NCBI GenBank assembly: GCA_024644015.1
Contig: JAHELV010000030.1
Span: 1 to 43,772 of the forward strand
Source: Nitriliruptorales bacterium
GTDB lineage: Bacteria > Actinomycetota > Nitriliruptoria > Euzebyales > JAHELV01
Direction of reading: 5' to 3'
Length of the DNA: 43,772 bases
In this document: positions 8,089 through 15,669 of the stretch, piece after piece
How the letters are laid out: the number at the start of each line of letters is the position of its first letter
Position numbering within the stretch: position 1 is the first letter of the stretch
Made by a program: the position numbers and the translations under genes
Notes under the pieces: generated by a model
Seen by the model: only the letters and a program-made list of their open reading frames with translations
What the model was told of the DNA's origin: nothing
The model's database searches: none

Positions 8089-8853
8089 CTAGAGGCGACC
8101 GGCGTCGATGATCCGTGAGAGGAACTGGCGGGTGCGCTCCTGGGTTGGGTCCCGCAGCACCTGCGCCGGCGGCCCCGACTCGAGCACGCGCCCCTCGTGA
8201 AGGAAGCAGACGCGGTCGGCCACGTCGCGCGCGAAGCCCATCTCGTGCGTCGCCAGCACCATCGTCATCCCGCTGCGCGCCAACTCCCTGATGACCGCCA
8301 GCACCTCCCCGACCAGCTCTGGATCCAGCGCCGACGTCACCTCGTCGAGCAGCAGCAGGTCGGGGTCGATCGTCAGCGCACGCACGATCGCGGCACGCTG
8401 CTGCTGGCCGCCCGACAGTCGTTCGGGGTACTCGTCGGCCTTGTCGGCCAGACCGAACCGGCCGAGCAGGTCGCGGGCCTTCGCCTCGGCCTGCGAACGC
8501 CTGACACCGTGTGCCTTGCGAGGCGCCAGCGTCACGTTGTCGAGCACCGACAGGTGTGGGAACAGGTTGAACGACTGGAACACGATGGCCATTCGCTTGC
8601 GCACGGCGTTGGTGTCGATGCCCCGGGCGGTGATGTCGCGGCCGTCCAGCAGGATGCGGCCGCGGTCGATGCGCTCGAGCAGATCGACACACCGCAGCAG
8701 CGTTGACTTGCCGCATCCGCTCGGTCCGATGAGGCACACGACCTCGTGCTCGTGAACAACCAGATCGATGCCTTCGAGCACGACCTTGGCCCCGAAGCGC
8801 TTGTGCACGCCGTCGAGTCGGAGGCGCGCGACAGCGTGGTCGCCCGTCATCAC
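8089..8853 (-). CDS. polar amino acid ABC transporter ATP-binding protein
   Basis: A 254-aa ATPase of the GlnQ/HisP type, which powers uptake of polar amino acids. It has Walker A GPSGCGKST (about residues 43-51), the ABC signature LSGGQQQR, Walker B LLLLDEVTSALDPE and the H-loop ATHEMGFA. The ATSALDPE-like Walker B extension is typical of polar amino-acid importers. The start is either GTG 8853 or the adjacent ATG 8850. It is the last gene of a binding protein-permease-ATPase operon, 33 bp after the permease. Confidence 0.92.
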   Translation of the reverse strand: MMTGDHAVARLRLDGVHKRFGAKVVLEGIDLVVHEHEVVCLIGPSGCGKSTLLRCVDLLERIDRGRILLDGRDITARGIDTNAVRKRMAIVFQSFNLFPHLSVLDNVTLAPRKAHGVRRSQAEAKARDLLGRFGLADKADEYPERLSGGQQQRAAIVRALTIDPDLLLLDEVTSALDPELVGEVLAVIRELARSGMTMVLATHEMGFARDVADRVCFLHEGRVLESGPPAQVLRDPTQERTRQFLSRIIDAGRL

Positions 8854-8886
8854 GTCACCGGGCGACGCCGGGTCGAGCAGCCGTCA

Positions 8887-9780
8887 TCAGGCTGCCATCT
8901 GTGAGCGGCGCGCACGGTCCCGCGCCGAGTACCAGTCGGCGAAACGCGCGGCCGGCACGCTGATCAGCAGGAACAGCACGGTCGCGGCGACGTACGACGT
9001 GTAGTTGAAGGTGAGCGACGTGTAGATCTGTGCCTCCCGCACCGCCTCGCGCACGCCGAGCACGCTGACCAGCGCCACGTCCTTCTGCAGGCTCACCAGG
9101 CCGTTGAGCAGCGCGGGGACCACGTTGCGCACCGCCTGCGGAAGGACGGCGTAACGCAGGCTCTGCCACTGGGTCAGCCCCAGCGATCGCGCCGACGACC
9201 GCTGGCTCTCGGGAACCGAGTCGATGCCGGAGCGGTAGACCTCGGCGGTGTAGGCCGAGTACGACAGCACCAGCGTCGTCACACCCCAGAACAGGGGGCT
9301 GCGCGGCACGCCCGGCAGGTCGAGTGCGGGGACGCCGAAGCCGAACAGCAGGATCGCCAGGATCAGCGGCACGCCGCGGAAGAGGTCGATGTAGAGCACG
9401 GCGAGCAGCCGCACCGGCAGAAAGGCCGGCCCCCGCAGGCTGCGCACGACCGCGACGAGCAACGCGAAGACCAGGATCGCGATCTGCGCGATCGCGAACA
9501 TCCGCAGGTCCAGCCAGAACCCCTGCAACACGTCCGGCCACGCCTCGGCGAAGTTCTCCGGGTTGAAGAACTGCGACTGCACGGCGTCCCAGTTCTCGCT
9601 GCGCAGCACCGCCCAGACGGCGAGGCCGAACACGGCCACGGTGCTGAGCGCCGCGACCGACGCGCCCTTCGCGCCCTCCTCGGCGAGCCATCCCCGCACC
9701 GCGTCCAGCGAACGCCGACCGGGCCAGGCGCTCGGCGGTGTCGGCCCGCTGTCGGGCGGGTCGTGTCCGGCCGCCCCCAA
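8887..9780 (-). CDS. polar amino acid ABC transporter permease
   Basis: A 297-aa His/Glu/Gln-type inner-membrane permease. After a roughly 45-residue soluble N-terminus it has about five hydrophobic segments, and it carries the EAA loop around YRSGIDSVPESQRSSARSLG, which docks onto the ATPase. It is longer than many GlnP proteins because of the N-terminal extension. The proposed start is TTG 9780, three bases after the binding-protein stop, with no evident Shine-Dalgarno sequence; a downstream GTG/TTG start is possible. A single permease gene suggests a homodimeric transport channel. Confidence 0.9.
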   Translation of the reverse strand: MGAAGHDPPDSGPTPPSAWPGRRSLDAVRGWLAEEGAKGASVAALSTVAVFGLAVWAVLRSENWDAVQSQFFNPENFAEAWPDVLQGFWLDLRMFAIAQIAILVFALLVAVVRSLRGPAFLPVRLLAVLYIDLFRGVPLILAILLFGFGVPALDLPGVPRSPLFWGVTTLVLSYSAYTAEVYRSGIDSVPESQRSSARSLGLTQWQSLRYAVLPQAVRNVVPALLNGLVSLQKDVALVSVLGVREAVREAQIYTSLTFNYTSYVAATVLFLLISVPAARFADWYSARDRARRSQMAA

Positions 9781-9783
9781 CGA

Positions 9784-10725
9784 TCAGTTGCGCAGCGTCG
9801 GGATGTCACCGGCCTGGCTGAGCCACTGCTCCTCGAGCGCGTCGAGCGTGCCGTCGTCCCGCAGCGCGGACAGCGCCTCGTTGACGCATCCGACCAGCTC
9901 GCTGCCCTCCTCGAACAGCATGCCGAGTTCCTCAGCACCGCCGGCCGCCTCGCTCGACGTGCCCGTCGTGGCCTCGCGTGGCAGCACCCCGACGATCGAC
10001 GCGTCGGGGATCTCCACGGCGGTGATGAAGTACGCCGTCGGCAGGTCGAACACGAGCCCGTCGACCTGCCCGGCGTCGAACGCCGCCTTCGCCGCAGCGT
10101 TGTCGTCGAACACCTGCGCCCTCGCCTCGGGCTGGATCACCTGCTCGACGTAGTCCAGGCTCGTCGTGCCGATCGCCGCACCGAGGCGGGCCGACCGAAG
10201 GTCGGAGATGGAGGACGCGCCGGCGACCGGCGAGTCCTCTGCCGCGACGAGCGCCTGCTCGACCTCGTAGTAGCCGTCGGAGAAGTCGACGACCTCGTCG
10301 CGTTGCGCGGTGATCGAGTACTGCTGGATGTTGAAGTCGTAGTCCTTGCTGCCTGGCGCGATCGCCTCGTCGAATCCGGTCCGCACCCACGTCACGTCGG
10401 CGGCAGCGAAGCCGAGCTGCTCGGCGAGCGCATAGACCAGCGCGCTCTCGAAACCCTCACCGTTGGCCGGGTCGTCGTCGACCATCCACGGCTCGAAGAC
10501 GGGCTCGCCGGTCGCGACAGTCAGTACGCCCGACTCTTTGAGCGGCAGGCTGTCGATGTCACAGACCGCGACGGGCTCAGACGCCGCGTCCGACGAGGTG
10601 GCGTCGGCCTCGGTGTCCGCCGTCGCGTCTGCTCCAGCGGTCTCGCCAGCAGTTGTTTCGTCGGCGCCACCACATGCGGTCAGCAGCAGGAGCAGGCCCA
10701 GCACCAGTGCGATCCAACGCGTCAC
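9784..10725 (-). CDS. amino acid ABC transporter substrate-binding lipoprotein
   Basis: A 313-aa extracytoplasmic binding protein of family 3 (SBP_bac_3). I choose GTG 10725 because AGGGAG lies seven bases upstream; an in-frame GTG at 10752 has no such site. The N-terminus is a lipoprotein signal with lipobox LTAC (Cys18), followed by an acidic, Ala/Thr/Asp-rich linker to about residue 45. The domain has KESGVLTVATGEPVFEPW and the DVTWVRTGFDEAI region typical of glutamate/glutamine/cystine binders. The ligand cannot be decided from sequence. It is first in the importer operon. Confidence 0.9.
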   Translation of the reverse strand: MTRWIALVLGLLLLLTACGGADETTAGETAGADATADTEADATSSDAASEPVAVCDIDSLPLKESGVLTVATGEPVFEPWMVDDDPANGEGFESALVYALAEQLGFAAADVTWVRTGFDEAIAPGSKDYDFNIQQYSITAQRDEVVDFSDGYYEVEQALVAAEDSPVAGASSISDLRSARLGAAIGTTSLDYVEQVIQPEARAQVFDDNAAAKAAFDAGQVDGLVFDLPTAYFITAVEIPDASIVGVLPREATTGTSSEAAGGAEELGMLFEEGSELVGCVNEALSALRDDGTLDALEEQWLSQAGDIPTLRN

Positions 10726-10790
10726 AACACGACTCCCTGTCCGCTCGATCACGACTTCCAGAACGGGCCGATGGCACCGTCCGACCGCAA

Positions 10791-10821
10791 TCGTACGACG
10801 CCGGCGGTCACCGGCGTACGA
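10791..10821. other. imperfect inverted repeat at the 3' end of the GNAT gene
   Basis: The arms CGCCGG/CCGGCG (10799-10804 and 10811-10816) flank a 6-nt loop and extend outward as TCGTACG/TACGA with a 3-nt bulge. The dyad covers the stop codon of the GNAT gene and lies upstream of the importer operon. No T-run follows. It could attenuate read-through or be an operator for the importer; both are guesses. Confidence 0.35.
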
Positions 10822-11632
10822 GCTCGGCCTCCTCGTACTCCATCAAGGGGAGGAACCCGAGGCCTTCGTACAGGTTGCGGGCCGGCGTGTTGTCCCGGCC
10901 CACGTTCAACGCGACCACGTCGACCTCCTCACGCAGCCGGTGCGACAGCGCCGCTACCACCCTTCGCGCCAGTCCGCGCCCCCGGTACTCGGGAAGTGTG
11001 TTGACGCTACCGATCGCTGCGATGCCGTGCGCTGGGTCCACGAGATGGGTGCCCGCCATCGCAACCAGCGTCCCGTCGTCGAAGACGCCGAAGTGGTGCC
11101 GGGTACCCAGCAGATCCAGCCGAACGAACTCGGGCGCTCCACCGGCCTGCGCGAGCAGCGCGAGGACCGCGGGCTGGTCGTCGGCTTCGAGCGCTCTGAT
11201 CCCGACGTCGACGGCCGGCAGCATGTCGGGACGGATCAGCTGCATCTTGACGTACGGCTGCACGCGCGCCGCGCGGTGGGTCGGTTGCATCCGTTCCGCC
11301 AGGCCGGACGGGCCGGTGATGTCGAAGCGCTCGGGCAGGTCGTCGACGAGGTCCCGCAGCAACGCGAAGGTGGCCGCGGCATAGACGGCCGAGACCGCGT
11401 AGACCACGCCGTCGGACACACCGGGTAGACCGACCAGACCGACCACGCCGCGGTCGCGCACCCACCAGCGCGACGACGTCCAGTACTGCAACACGTCGAC
11501 GATCCCGTACGCGTGGATGGGTCGGTGCTCGTTGAAGACGTCGAGCACCGTGTCGGGGTCATCGGTCGGGCGGGGGCCTGCGAGTGTGATCATTTGGCGG
11601 ATCATAACTGCCGCGCTGTTGCCGCGAGGCAT
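10808..11632 (-). CDS. GNAT-family N-acetyltransferase
   Basis: Up to 274 aa. The C-terminal half (about 140-270) is a GNAT domain with the acetyl-CoA pyrophosphate-binding motif NTLPEYRGRGLARR and a later DNTPARNLYEGLGF motif, typical of FR47-like acetyltransferases. The N-terminal half has no clear motif and may be a second, degenerate GNAT-like domain. The start is uncertain: ATG 11632, 11605 and 11593 are all in frame and none has a strong ribosome site. It begins 4 bp after the acyltransferase gene, so the two are probably co-transcribed. Substrate unknown. Confidence 0.8.
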   Translation of the reverse strand: MPRGNSAAVMIRQMITLAGPRPTDDPDTVLDVFNEHRPIHAYGIVDVLQYWTSSRWWVRDRGVVGLVGLPGVSDGVVYAVSAVYAAATFALLRDLVDDLPERFDITGPSGLAERMQPTHRAARVQPYVKMQLIRPDMLPAVDVGIRALEADDQPAVLALLAQAGGAPEFVRLDLLGTRHHFGVFDDGTLVAMAGTHLVDPAHGIAAIGSVNTLPEYRGRGLARRVVAALSHRLREEVDVVALNVGRDNTPARNLYEGLGFLPLMEYEEAELVRR

Positions 11633-11636
11633 CCCG

Positions 11637-12890
11637 TCACGCCGGCGGCGCGCCCGTCAGCAGCGCAGCGGCCGACGCCACCCCGCACGCGATCGCGGTG
11701 GTCCGGACCGCCATCATCGGGCGGCCGACCCTGCCGCTGCTGGGCGCGTCGCGGGCGCCACCGAGCGGCGCCTGCACGAAGCGGTAGGTCAGATCGGCGA
11801 GCGCCATGACAACGACCACGTAGAAAGCGGCGGACATGGGCTCGCCGACCGCCACCGGGCCCCCGAACGCAAGCAGGACGGGCCAGTGCCACAGGTAGAT
11901 GCCGTAGGAACGCAGACCGACCCACCGCAGGCTCAGCGGTGCGAGCATCCGGTCCAGCGGCGCGCCGCGAACGATCACCGCGATGACGATCGCGGCCAGG
12001 ACGTCGGCCAGCAACAGGCCGCCGCGGGTCAGCCACACCATCGCGCCCCCGCGTACCGCCATCATCGCCAGCAGCCCGCCGAGCGCCAGCAGACCGAGCA
12101 TCTGGAGACGCTGGCCCCGCGCGCCCGCGACCCCGCCGTGCGGCCGCGGTCGGAGCGCGAGCGCGAGCGCGACGCCGACCAGCAGACCTGCCGCGCGTGT
12201 CCCGGTCCCGTACAGCGCGCGCTCAGGCCCGGTGGCCGCCATGGACAAGACCGCCAACGCGACCGTCGAACCGATGGCGAGGAGCAGCGCGGCCGACCGC
12301 AGCGCGGCGCGGCCACGGCGTGATCTGACCACCAGCAGCGCGACCGCGACGCAGACCGTCAGCTGCACGCCCACCACGATCGGCCACAGGTGCTCGACGT
12401 ACGAGGGCGTCGCCGCCTGCTCGGCGGCGGGGAGGAGCGGACGCCAGCTCCCCAGTCCGACAAGAGTCGAACGCATGTCGCCACTCAGCCGCTCCAGCGC
12501 GTCGGGCCGGCTCACCAGCAACAGCAACGACACGCCGCCGAGCATGGTCAGCAGCGCAGGCAGCACGCGGCGTGCCCGGTGGCCGATGAACCGCGCGACG
12601 TCACCGAGCCCCATCTGCTCGCCGTAGGTCCGCAGCAGCGTCACGGCCAGATATCCGGCGAGAACGAAGAAGACCTCGACGCCGATCACGGCGCCGCCGG
12701 GCAGCCAGCCAAAACCCGCGCTACCGAGGACGATCGCGATGACCGCGAGTGCCCGCAGGCCTGTCAGCCCGTCGTGGTACGGGGCTTGGCGTCGGTCGTC
12801 GGGCTCGCGGGCCGGTCGCGGTGGGCGCATGTCGTCGGCGCCGACAGGCCGCCGGGACGCATCCGAATTCGTTCGTGTACGTACGTGCAT
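11637..12890 (-). CDS. acyltransferase-3 family membrane protein with altered active-site motif
   Basis: A 417-aa polytopic membrane protein (about ten hydrophobic segments) of the OafA-like acyltransferase-3 family. Family features kept are GLTGLRALAV, GVEVFFVLAGYL, HRARRVLPALL and the late YGIYLWHWPVLL motif. The conserved His expected 11 residues after the LRAL Arg (the R14/H25 spacing of OafA) is Ser here (VLGSAGFGW), and the FFVLSG Ser is Ala. The protein may therefore be inactive or use other chemistry. I prefer ATG 12890, preceded by a G-rich stretch; ATG 12830 is an alternative. No SGNH domain is attached. It is probably co-transcribed with the GNAT gene. Confidence 0.85.
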   Translation of the reverse strand: MHVRTRTNSDASRRPVGADDMRPPRPAREPDDRRQAPYHDGLTGLRALAVIAIVLGSAGFGWLPGGAVIGVEVFFVLAGYLAVTLLRTYGEQMGLGDVARFIGHRARRVLPALLTMLGGVSLLLLVSRPDALERLSGDMRSTLVGLGSWRPLLPAAEQAATPSYVEHLWPIVVGVQLTVCVAVALLVVRSRRGRAALRSAALLLAIGSTVALAVLSMAATGPERALYGTGTRAAGLLVGVALALALRPRPHGGVAGARGQRLQMLGLLALGGLLAMMAVRGGAMVWLTRGGLLLADVLAAIVIAVIVRGAPLDRMLAPLSLRWVGLRSYGIYLWHWPVLLAFGGPVAVGEPMSAAFYVVVVMALADLTYRFVQAPLGGARDAPSSGRVGRPMMAVRTTAIACGVASAAALLTGAPPA

Positions 12891-13007
12891 CGCCCCCGCC
12901 AGGACCGGACTGCAAGCGGCGCCAACCACCAATGCGGGCGATCATACGCACGCACCTACGGGATCGGTCGGAGGTTGCGCGGGCGCGTCGTGGTACGAGC
13001 GGGCAGA

Positions 13008-13043
13008 AAAGAAGACGGCCCGGGCCATGCAGGCCCGGGCCGT
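13008..13043 (-). terminator. strong Rho-independent terminator of the small unit
   Basis: A perfect 12-bp stem, ACGGCCCGGGCC (13015-13026) and its complement (13032-13043), encloses the 5-nt loop ATGCA. Read leftward it is followed by CTTCTTTTC, a T-rich tract, so it terminates minus-strand transcription. No long minus-strand gene ends here. The only candidate is the small unit starting near 13291. Confidence 0.85.
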
Positions 13044-13217
13044 CGGCATCCATCACTCGGCGTCGAACGTCACGATCCCCGGTGAGCACCGCTTGTGAGG
13101 GCGGTTCCGGGTGGGTGGGCGTGACCAACTCCCACGGACGAACGAGCGGGCGATGAGGGTGGTATCGCGAGGCACTTTGGTGGTCCGGTCGGATGCCTCG
13201 GTAGACCGGAAAGGGCG

Positions 13218-13265
13218 CTAGCGCCTCATCACCTCGACGGTCACGCTCGGACAATCAGAACTCAT
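13218..13265 (-). CDS. putative 15-aa peptide of a small transcription unit
   Basis: ATG 13265 opens a short frame, MSSDCPSVTVEVMRR, ending at TAG 13218-13220. It is preceded at 11 nt by AGGAGGTG, one of the longest anti-SD matches in the window, and by a promoter with 17-bp spacing. After the TAG the same frame stays open for 54 codons to TGA 13053-13055, ten bases before the terminator stem. The stop-proximal bases of the two parts are loosely similar (GTGAC..TCGA..TGATG). Possible readings are a leader peptide or dual-function RNA, a real short peptide, a gene broken by a nonsense change, or a sequencing error. I do not recognise the peptide. Confidence 0.45.
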   Translation of the reverse strand: MSSDCPSVTVEVMRR

Positions 13266-13297
13266 GCGTTGGACCACCTCCTCTCTGTCGTGCCGCC

Positions 13298-13326
13298 AGC
13301 ATGACATCGGACCTTGCGGATGGCAA
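13298..13326 (-). promoter_or_regulatory. sigma-70-like promoter of the small unit
   Basis: On the minus strand, TTGCCA (13321-13326) and CATGCT (13298-13303) are 17 bp apart, putting the transcription start near 13291 and giving a leader of about 26 nt before ATG 13265. It overlaps the upstream region of the divergent ygfZ gene. This is among the better matches to a housekeeping promoter in the window. Confidence 0.6.
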
Positions 13327-13361
13327 CGGCCAACCGCTCGGCTGCGCGCTACCGTCCAGGT

Positions 13362-14270
13362 ATGGCGCTTCTCGAAACGACGACCGCGACCGTCCCCCGT
13401 GACGTCGGCGTCATCCGGGTCACGGGCCATGACCGCCTGCGCTACCTGCACAGCCTGCTGTCCCAGCAGCTGGAGGAGGCACGGCCCGGGACCGTCGCGG
13501 ACTTCCTGTACCTCGACGCAAAGGGCACAGTGCTGGCCGAGGGTCGCGCGGTGGTCCGCGCCCCAGATGTCCTGCTGGCGCCGCCGAGCGCCGTCACGCC
13601 AAGCCTGTCCGATGCGCTCGGCAGGTTCACGTTCCTGCTCGACGCATCGGCCGAGGATCTGTCCGGCCACTGGCGCATGGTCAGCGTGCGCGGACCCGAC
13701 ACCGAGGGTCTGCCGGGTGCGCGCGCGCAGGCGATGACGGCGGCGCCACACGGAGACGGCGTCGTCATCCGGGACCGCTCCGGTGGTGTCGACTACCTCG
13801 GGCCGTCCGCATGGGTCGCCGAACGCGTCGCCGAACTCGGGCTGCCCGAGGCGTCGGTGCACGACTGGGAGCGCTGGCGGATCGGGGCCGCGCAGCCGGC
13901 ATGGGGGCGCGAGATCACGGCGGGCCGACGCACGCAGGAGCTCGGCCTCCTGCCCACCCATGTGCACCTGCGCAAGGGCTGCTACCCCGGTCAGGAATCG
14001 ATCGCCAAGATCTACAACCTCGGTCGCCCTCGGCGCGCGCTGTGGGTCGCCGGGTTCGACGCCGCGGTGCCAGAGGACGGCGAAGTGCGGGTCGGCGAAA
14101 AGAAGGGCGTGATCACAAGCGTCGCCTCCGACGGCCCGCGTACGATCGCCATGGCCCTGCTGCCGGTCGATCGCGACGGCAACCTGCCGGGCGACGACCT
14201 CGACGCCGACGGCGTCGCCGGTCGTGTGCTGCGACGGGTCGGCGACGGGCTGACCCAGCCGGGCGCATGA
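13362..14270 (+). CDS. ygfZ: YgfZ/GcvT-domain folate-binding protein
   Basis: A 302-aa protein of the YgfZ/IBA57 family, which uses a folate-binding GcvT-like fold to support synthesis or repair of certain Fe-S enzymes. The diagnostic K-G-C-Y-x-G-Q-E motif is present as LRKGCYPGQESIAKIYN (about residues 204-220), with LHSLLSQQL near residue 30. ATG 13362 is preferred over the frame's upstream start: TACCGT (13350-13355) lies six bases before it as a leaderless-type -10. It is divergent from the small transcription unit and followed by the phosphatase/kinase pair. Confidence 0.9.
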   Translation: MALLETTTATVPRDVGVIRVTGHDRLRYLHSLLSQQLEEARPGTVADFLYLDAKGTVLAEGRAVVRAPDVLLAPPSAVTPSLSDALGRFTFLLDASAEDLSGHWRMVSVRGPDTEGLPGARAQAMTAAPHGDGVVIRDRSGGVDYLGPSAWVAERVAELGLPEASVHDWERWRIGAAQPAWGREITAGRRTQELGLLPTHVHLRKGCYPGQESIAKIYNLGRPRRALWVAGFDAAVPEDGEVRVGEKKGVITSVASDGPRTIAMALLPVDRDGNLPGDDLDADGVAGRVLRRVGDGLTQPGA

Positions 14271-14312
14271 CACCCATGACGCACCCGGCGCGGTCGTAGG
14301 CACACTGGTGTC

Positions 14313-14798
14313 ATGCGCGTACTGTTCGTCTGTCTCGGGAACATCTGCCGGTCGCCGACCGCCGAAGCGGCGACGCTGGAGGCACTGACCGACCTCGGAA
14401 TCGCCGGACAGGTGCGGCTCGACTCCGCCGGCACCGGCGATTGGCATGTCGGCAATCGCCCGGACCGGCGCATGCTCGCCGCCGCCTCAGAGGCCGGTCT
14501 GCGGCTCGACGGCGCGGCGCGGCAGGTGACGGCCGGCGAGCTCGCCGACTGGGACATGATCGTGGCGATGGACCATCGCAATCTCGCTGACCTGCGATCC
14601 ATGGCGTCGTCCGACGAGGTGCGCGCGCGCATCGTGTTGTTCCGTGAGTTCGACCCCGACGCACACGACGCCGACGTGCCCGACCCCTACTACAGCGGCT
14701 CGCACGGCTTCGCCGAGGTGGTGCGGATCTGTCGTGCCGCCGCTGCCGGGCTGGCCGACGAGATCGCCGCCCGCTTCGACGCCGAGCCCGGCGCGTGA
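14313..14798 (+). CDS. low-molecular-weight protein phosphatase
   Basis: A 161-aa LMW-PTP with the N-terminal P-loop FVCLGNICRSPTAEA. C7 is the nucleophile, R13 the phosphate ligand, and D124 in DPYYSG the general acid. The family dephosphorylates phosphotyrosine or phosphoarginine, but human LMW-PTP-A also acts as a protein-ribulosamine-5-phosphatase. Its stop overlaps the start of a fructosamine-kinase-like gene by four bases, which favours a sugar-amine repair role. A TAGGCA box ten bases before ATG 14313 may be a leaderless-type promoter. Confidence 0.93.
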   Translation: MRVLFVCLGNICRSPTAEAATLEALTDLGIAGQVRLDSAGTGDWHVGNRPDRRMLAAASEAGLRLDGAARQVTAGELADWDMIVAMDHRNLADLRSMASSDEVRARIVLFREFDPDAHDADVPDPYYSGSHGFAEVVRICRAAAAGLADEIAARFDAEPGA

Positions 14799-15610
14799 TC
14801 GCTGCGGCCCCGCCTCCGCGCCTGCCGGCAGGGCTCGGCCGCCTGCGCGACGCCCGCCCCCTGGCGGGCGGGTCGATCTGCCAGGTGTGGGCCGGCACGC
14901 TGGACGATGGCACGGCCGTGGTGGTCAAGCGGGCGCCGTACGACGTGGCCACCGAGGTGGACGGCCTCGTTGCGCTGGATGCCGCGGGCGCGCCCGTACC
15001 CGCAGTGCTCGCAGCCGACGGCGCGCTGCTGGTGTTGTCGCACGTCGACGGTGAAGCCGACTGGCACGGCCTCGGCCGCCGCATCGCCCTGCTACACCGG
15101 CGGACCGCCGCCGAGCAGTTCGGCTGGCATCGTGACAACCTGCTGGGTCGCGCGGCCCAGCGGGGCGGATGGTCGACGGACTGGCCGTCGTTCCTCGCCA
15201 CCCACCGCCTGCGCCCGCTGCTCGCTGCCGAGGCGCTGCCGGCGACCGTGCGCCGGCGGCTCGAACGCGGCATCGACGGGCCGCTGCAGGCCCTGCTCGG
15301 CGCGCACGATCCACCAGCGTGCCTGATCCACGGCGACCTGTGGAGCGGCAACATCGTCGACGGGCGCTGGCTCATCGACCCGGCCGTCTGGATGGCGGAC
15401 CGCGAGCTCGAGCTCGCCTTCACGCGCCTGTTCGGCGGTGTTCCATCGGCCTTCTTCGACGGGTACGACTCCCAATGGCCGTTGCCGGACGGCGCCGACG
15501 GCCGCCGGCCGGCGCTGCAGCTGTACCACCTGCTGATTCACGTGTGGCACTTCGGCGCAAGCTACGTAGGGATGGTGGTCGACCGGCTGGACCAGCTGGG
15601 GTGGCGCTGA
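14795..15610 (+). CDS. fructosamine/ketosamine-3-kinase family protein
   Basis: A 271-aa kinase of the fructosamine-3-kinase branch of the aminoglycoside-phosphotransferase fold. K45 sits in the N-lobe strand AVVVKRAPYD, the catalytic loop is IHGDLWSGNIV (D181), and the metal-binding LIDPAVWMADRELELAF (D195) is typical of the branch. Bacterial homologues phosphorylate ribulosamines or erythrulosamines on proteins, destabilising the adduct. GTG 14795 overlaps the phosphatase stop as GTGA, so translation is probably coupled. Substrate is inferred from the family and neighbour. Confidence 0.88.
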   Translation: MIAAAPPPRLPAGLGRLRDARPLAGGSICQVWAGTLDDGTAVVVKRAPYDVATEVDGLVALDAAGAPVPAVLAADGALLVLSHVDGEADWHGLGRRIALLHRRTAAEQFGWHRDNLLGRAAQRGGWSTDWPSFLATHRLRPLLAAEALPATVRRRLERGIDGPLQALLGAHDPPACLIHGDLWSGNIVDGRWLIDPAVWMADRELELAFTRLFGGVPSAFFDGYDSQWPLPDGADGRRPALQLYHLLIHVWHFGASYVGMVVDRLDQLGWR

Positions 15611-15669
15611 CAGCCCAGAGCCGTCCGGGGCGTCTGGTGGAGCGCCGGCACGACGGACAAGGAGACGCG

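Larger units (their letters stand above)
12891..13361. other. 471-bp region without a recognised gene, holding a small transcription unit
   Basis: The gap between the acyltransferase and ygfZ holds no long coding frame with family resemblance. Its right two thirds form a minus-strand unit: promoter 13298-13326, ribosome site 13277-13282, a 15-codon frame 13218-13265 and an intrinsic terminator 13015-13043. The left part (12891-13010) carries the acyltransferase promoter; I see nothing else definite there apart from GTACGTAC (12878-12885) near its start. Confidence 0.6.

Noticed and set aside
13218-13220. Pyrrolysine or other recoding at the in-frame TAG
   Set aside because: No Pyl genes or recoding element are visible, and a simple short peptide or broken gene explains the data; kept only as an open question.
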